From: Treponema sp.
GTDB lineage: Bacteria > Spirochaetota > Spirochaetia > Treponematales > Breznakiellaceae
DNA: 9,034 nt
Direction: 5' to 3'
Assembly: GCA_031278755.1 (NCBI GenBank)
Contig: JAITJV010000219.1
Location: forward strand, 1 to 9,034
A program made the position numbers and the translations under genes. Position 1 is the stretch's first letter; every line of letters starts with the position of its first letter. Shown in pieces: positions 6,098 through 9,034 of this stretch. Under the pieces are notes generated by a model, which saw only the letters and a list, made by a program, of their open reading frames with translations, was not told the origin of the DNA and searched no databases.

Positions 6098-7882
6098 TTA
6101 CAGCCGCTCTTGCGGCTTCCTTCCGTATCTTAGAATTAAATCGTCCGCATGGGCAAGAGCCGCCCTGCCCGAATCTCCGGCAAGCATACGGGCTATTTCC
6201 CTGCGTCTTTCTCCGGCGTCAAGTATGCTTACACCGGTGTATGTTCTGCCGCCTTCGGTCTTTTTTTCAACCCTGATATGATTATCCGCCCTGACGGCTA
6301 TGCTTGCAAGGTGGGTAACGCAGAATATCTGCCGTGAGGCGCCTATACGCGCAAGGTATTCTCCCACTTCAAGGGCGACTTCCCCCCCTATGCCGGTATC
6401 TATCTCATCAAAAACCAGCGTCTCAGCCGAAGCGCCGCCGGCCGAATCCGCTTCGGTAAATACGGTTTTGATCGCCAGCATAACCCGGGAAAGCTCCCCC
6501 CCCGACGCTATGCGGGCAAGATCCTTGAGGGGTTCCCCGGTATTGGCGGAAATAAGAAATTCTATATCTTCCGCCCCCCAGGGGCCGCAGACAAGGCCTC
6601 CCGGCTTTTCAGGGGACGCCGCGTCAGCCGCGCCCCCGGTTTTGGCGGCGTCCCGTATTTTGGAAACCACCGCGGCTTCAAAACGGGCGCGGGGCATTCC
6701 CAGACGGGAAAGTATTTCGGTAATACGCTTCCCAAGATTCCCCGAAGCGGCCTTTCTTTTTGAAGTAAGGGCGGAAGACCTGCGGACAAGCTCCTTTTCA
6801 AGGGCGGCTATTTCCACCTTGAGTTTATTGCGGTTTTCCCCGGCGCCGGAAAGCGCTTCAATTTCGGCTTCGGCCCGGACCTTGTAGGCCAGAATCGCTT
6901 CCTCGGGGCTCCCGGCGTTCTCGTTTCCTGTTCCGTATTTCTTTTTCAGCCTGAAAAGCAGGGCAAGGCGCCCCTCTACTTCTTCAAGACGGTTGGGATC
7001 AAAACGCAGGCTGTTCCTATAGGAACGTAACTCGGCGGATATATCCTCCGCCTCATAGTACAGATCCTCGACTCGTTTCTGCAGGGCCGCAAGGTTTCCG
7101 TCTATTGCGGCGGCGTTATCAAGACCCGTTTTCGCCTTCCGGGCAAGGTTCAATACCGATGTTTCTTCGTCAAAAAGGGATGCGGCGGCGTACTGCGCCT
7201 GGGAAGCGAGCTTTTCAAAATCGGCAAGGCGGCCGGATTCCGCTTCAAGTTCGCGGCTTTCGCCCGCCCGGGGAGACGCCCCGTTTATTTCATCCACCGC
7301 GTAAGTAAGGATTTCAAGGCGGTTTTCCCTGTCCCGCTCCGAACTCAATGAGAATTCAAGGGCCTTTCTTTTATCCGCGAGTTCAAGGAACACCCTGTTG
7401 AATTCGGACGCTTCTTCGTCAAGGCCCGCAAACCGGTCAAGATAACGGCGGTGGCTTTCCCTCCTGAGCAGGGACTCATGGTTGTGCTGGCCGTGTATAT
7501 CAAAAAGAAAACCCATGAATTCCTCAAGGTCGCTCCTCGTAACCGGAATATTCTGAATATAAATTGAACCTCTTCCTGAAGATTTGATGCTCCGCCTGAT
7601 AACAACCGTTTCGTCCCCGGCTTCAATTTCCCTGGCGGCAAGCCAGGCAAGAGCGTCGGAAGAATTTTTTTGTATTGATATGACGGCGGAAACATTTGCT
7701 TCGTCCGCCCCCGTCCGTATCACGTCGGCGTCCGCCTTTGCCCCCAAAAGAAAACTCAACGATCCAACGATGATCGATTTTCCTGCGCCGGTTTCGCCCG
7801 AGAGTACGTTGAAACCGCCGCCGAAGGAAAGGCTTACGTTTTCAACAAGGGCGTAGTTCCGTATGTTAAGTTCTTCAAGCAT
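6098..7882 (-). CDS. recN: DNA repair protein RecN (SMC-like ATPase)
   Basis: RecN is a cytoplasmic SMC-like ATPase that acts in recombinational repair of double-strand breaks. The 594 residues show the family layout. Walker A GETGAGKS is at 29-36, in FNVLSGETGAGKSIIVGSLSF, followed by the RecN-typical DIHGQHNHE at 128-136. A long coiled-coil region runs from about 155 to 380. The C-terminal lobe has the signature ASGGELSRVMLA (459-470), Walker B TLVFDEIDTGIGG (488-500) and the switch His in CVTHLASIA (His524). The length is slightly above E. coli RecN (about 553), partly from an Ala/Gly-rich stretch near 411-429. The ATG at 7882 has GGAGG with a 6-nt spacing and overlaps the nadK stop as ATGCTTGA, implying coupled translation. 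No LexA-type operator could be expected or seen, because the gene has no promoter region of its own here. Confidence 0.97.
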   Translation of the reverse strand: MLEELNIRNYALVENVSLSFGGGFNVLSGETGAGKSIIVGSLSFLLGAKADADVIRTGADEANVSAVISIQKNSSDALAWLAAREIEAGDETVVIRRSIKSSGRGSIYIQNIPVTRSDLEEFMGFLFDIHGQHNHESLLRRESHRRYLDRFAGLDEEASEFNRVFLELADKRKALEFSLSSERDRENRLEILTYAVDEINGASPRAGESRELEAESGRLADFEKLASQAQYAAASLFDEETSVLNLARKAKTGLDNAAAIDGNLAALQKRVEDLYYEAEDISAELRSYRNSLRFDPNRLEEVEGRLALLFRLKKKYGTGNENAGSPEEAILAYKVRAEAEIEALSGAGENRNKLKVEIAALEKELVRRSSALTSKRKAASGNLGKRITEILSRLGMPRARFEAAVVSKIRDAAKTGGAADAASPEKPGGLVCGPWGAEDIEFLISANTGEPLKDLARIASGGELSRVMLAIKTVFTEADSAGGASAETLVFDEIDTGIGGEVALEVGEYLARIGASRQIFCVTHLASIAVRADNHIRVEKKTEGGRTYTGVSILDAGERRREIARMLAGDSGRAALAHADDLILRYGRKPQERL

Positions 7883-8789
7883 GCCCGCCCTCCGTACCGG
7901 ACCATGACAGCTTGTTCAGCAGCGCCCGGTAAAAAGCTTTCCGGTCCGATCCAATGAACAGGGCCTTGAACGGCGCTTTCCGCATGGATACACGGTCCCC
8001 GGGCAGAAGCTCTTCGGTTTCCTGTCCGTCGACGGTAAGGAGAACGCCGCTCCTCTGTTCCCTTTCCACTTCGATGACAACCCCTTCCCCGGGGGGGAAC
8101 AGTATGGGGCGGTTTGAAAGGGTAAACGGGCAGATGGGGTTAACGATGATCCCCTCTATCTCGGGATCAAGGATGGGTCCGCCCGCGGCCATGGAATACG
8201 CCGTCGAGCCGGTGGGGGTTGCGACGATAAGGCCGTCGGAACGGTACTGCACAAGGCGGGTAAAATCGTTTGCGGAAAGCGTTTCCGACAAAAGGGTAAG
8301 GCGAATAAGGCGGGCGATGCCGGAGGCCGAAATTACCGCGTCATTGAGGCTGTAAGTCTTGAGCGCCTCCCCGCCCTGCCGTTCTACCTTTACTTCAAGC
8401 ATAAGCCGGCGGGAAACGGGGGCTTCCCCCGCAATCCATTTATCCAGGGCTTCCGCCCATTCTTCGCGGCGTATATCCGCAATGAAACCCAGGGTGCCGA
8501 GATTCACCGGCATAATGGGAATACCGCGCGGAGAGGCGGCCCTGGCGGTGTACAGCACCGTACCGTCGCCCCCGAGGCTGACCGCAAGATCCCATGGGTC
8601 GTCGTCAAAAACTATCCGCAAAGGCCCTCCGTCTTTGCGGACCCCCCGTTCAAAGAACCATGACCGGGATATTATCCGCCGCCTTCCCAGTTCTTCCTCT
8701 ATTTCCCCCGCAAGTTCGGAAGCTTCCGGTTTGGATTTATTGACAAACAGCAGAACCCTCAGAACCCGCGGGGATTTTTTTTCCGTCAT
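7875..8789 (-). CDS. nadK: NAD kinase
   Basis: NAD kinase phosphorylates NAD(H) at the 2'-hydroxyl of its adenosine ribose, using ATP or polyphosphate, and is the source of NADP in the cytoplasm. The 304-residue protein has the catalytic GGDG (73-76, in SLGGDGTVLY), the asparagine-acidic pair as LND (148-150, Asp where Glu is more usual), the DGLIVATPTGSTAYSMAAGG segment (185-204) and DGQ (254-256). In the segment NPICPFTLSNRP (217-228) the residue after CP is Phe, where I recall His in most relatives. The length fits bacterial NadK. The ATG at 8789 has AGGAG with a 6-nt spacing and lies 9 nt after the previous stop. The stop overlaps the recN start. Adjacent nadK and recN are common in bacteria, which supports both calls. 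Confidence 0.96.
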   Translation of the reverse strand: MTEKKSPRVLRVLLFVNKSKPEASELAGEIEEELGRRRIISRSWFFERGVRKDGGPLRIVFDDDPWDLAVSLGGDGTVLYTARAASPRGIPIMPVNLGTLGFIADIRREEWAEALDKWIAGEAPVSRRLMLEVKVERQGGEALKTYSLNDAVISASGIARLIRLTLLSETLSANDFTRLVQYRSDGLIVATPTGSTAYSMAAGGPILDPEIEGIIVNPICPFTLSNRPILFPPGEGVVIEVEREQRSGVLLTVDGQETEELLPGDRVSMRKAPFKALFIGSDRKAFYRALLNKLSWSGTEGGHA

Positions 8790-8798
8790 CCGGGGCTC

Positions 8799-9034
8799 CT
8801 ACGGAAGTGTAAGGATAAGCTTCGATACCCGTTCAACCTCCTGGGAACGAAGCCGGGGATAGAGGGGAAAAAGCACCGTCCTCAGGGAAAGGGAGCGGCT
8901 TTCAGGACAGCGTTTCGCATCAACGGCGCCTTTCCCCGCCGGCGTATTCTCAAAGGCGCTTTCGACAATAATATCCTTTTTGCGGGCATAGGCTTTTACG
9001 TCCCTGAGGCCCGTCTCCAGGATAAGGGGAAAAG
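8799..9034 (-). CDS. Probable DegT/DnrJ/EryC1/StrS-family aminotransferase, C-terminal 78 codons only
   Basis: Only the last 78 codons and the TAG stop (8801-8799) are in the window; the rest lies beyond base 9034. The tail reads CPESRSLSLRTVLFPLYPRL and then RSQEVERVSKLILTLP. This matches the typical end of PLP-dependent sugar aminotransferases of the DegT/DnrJ/EryC1/StrS family: a CP-x-(A/S)-x-x-L run, a LP-x-YP-x-L strand and a final helix with VxxV. Members usually aminate nucleotide-linked keto sugars for cell-surface polysaccharides, but the substrate cannot be told from this fragment and the PLP lysine is not visible. The stop lies 9 nt before the nadK start, so it belongs to the same operon. 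The family call rests on a short region, so it is less sure than the others. Confidence 0.65.
   Translation of the reverse strand, partial: FPLILETGLRDVKAYARKKDIIVESAFENTPAGKGAVDAKRCPESRSLSLRTVLFPLYPRLRSQEVERVSKLILTLP

Noticed and set aside
7013..7026. Perfect 14-bp palindrome GTTCCTATAGGAAC inside recN
   Set aside because: It lies in coding sequence (RSYRNS). By the four-letter estimate, about half a perfect 14-bp palindrome is expected per 9 kb by chance, and no second copy was seen.
1..9034. Defence system, prophage, transposase, toxin-antitoxin or biosynthetic cluster
   Set aside because: All long frames are explained by housekeeping genes, one ABC exporter pair and one unknown protein; no integrase, transposase, nuclease or methylase motif was seen.

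Overview
The window reads as one gene-dense stretch of a bacterial chromosome, with every supported gene on the minus strand (right to left). Base composition is moderately GC-rich by eye. The NusA N-terminus (MATDMSEAIRQLSQDRGIS), the gene set and the general style suggest a spirochaete, most likely a treponeme of the higher-GC kind. That is an inference from remembered families, not a database result.

Layout in the direction of transcription: (1) 9034-8799, the C-terminal end of a probable DegT/DnrJ/EryC1/StrS-type aminotransferase, cut by the window edge. (2) 8789-7875, NAD kinase. (3) 7882-6098, DNA repair ATPase RecN, overlapping nadK by 8 nt. (4) 6089-5277, a 270-residue charged helical protein that I do not recognise. 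(5) 5275-3455 and (6) 3462-1306, the two half-transporters of a heterodimeric ABC exporter of the BmrC/BmrD (YheI/YheH) type. (7) A 321-bp intergenic region. (8) 984-1, the first 328 codons of nusA. Genes 1 to 6 are spaced by 9 nt or less, or overlap, so they look like one operon with coupled translation.

The ABC pair has the asymmetric nucleotide sites expected of this exporter class. The 606-residue subunit has Asp in place of the Walker B catalytic Glu but an intact LSGGQ. The 718-residue partner keeps the Glu but has ISSGQ as its signature. The partner also carries about 125 extra residues between TM1 and TM2, matching the extracytoplasmic cap described for BmrD. An in-frame palindromic element adds about 15 residues to the linker before its ATPase domain.

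The intergenic region is the least ordinary part. Just past the exporter stop codon lies a dense array of GC-rich inverted repeats bracketed by a 21-bp imperfect direct repeat. Next comes a near-perfect housekeeping promoter (TTGACA, 17 bp, TATAGT) pointing at nusA. About 20 nt after the predicted start site comes a strong intrinsic terminator, still about 90 nt upstream of nusA. The terminator can end the exporter operon, but it also sits in the nusA leader, so it could act as an attenuator or produce a tiny RNA of about 50 nt. The rimP gene often found next to nusA is absent here.

I found no wholly new multi-gene system. The best leads are the nusA leader, the two repeat elements, the exporter's extracytoplasmic insertion and the uncharacterised recN-adjacent gene.
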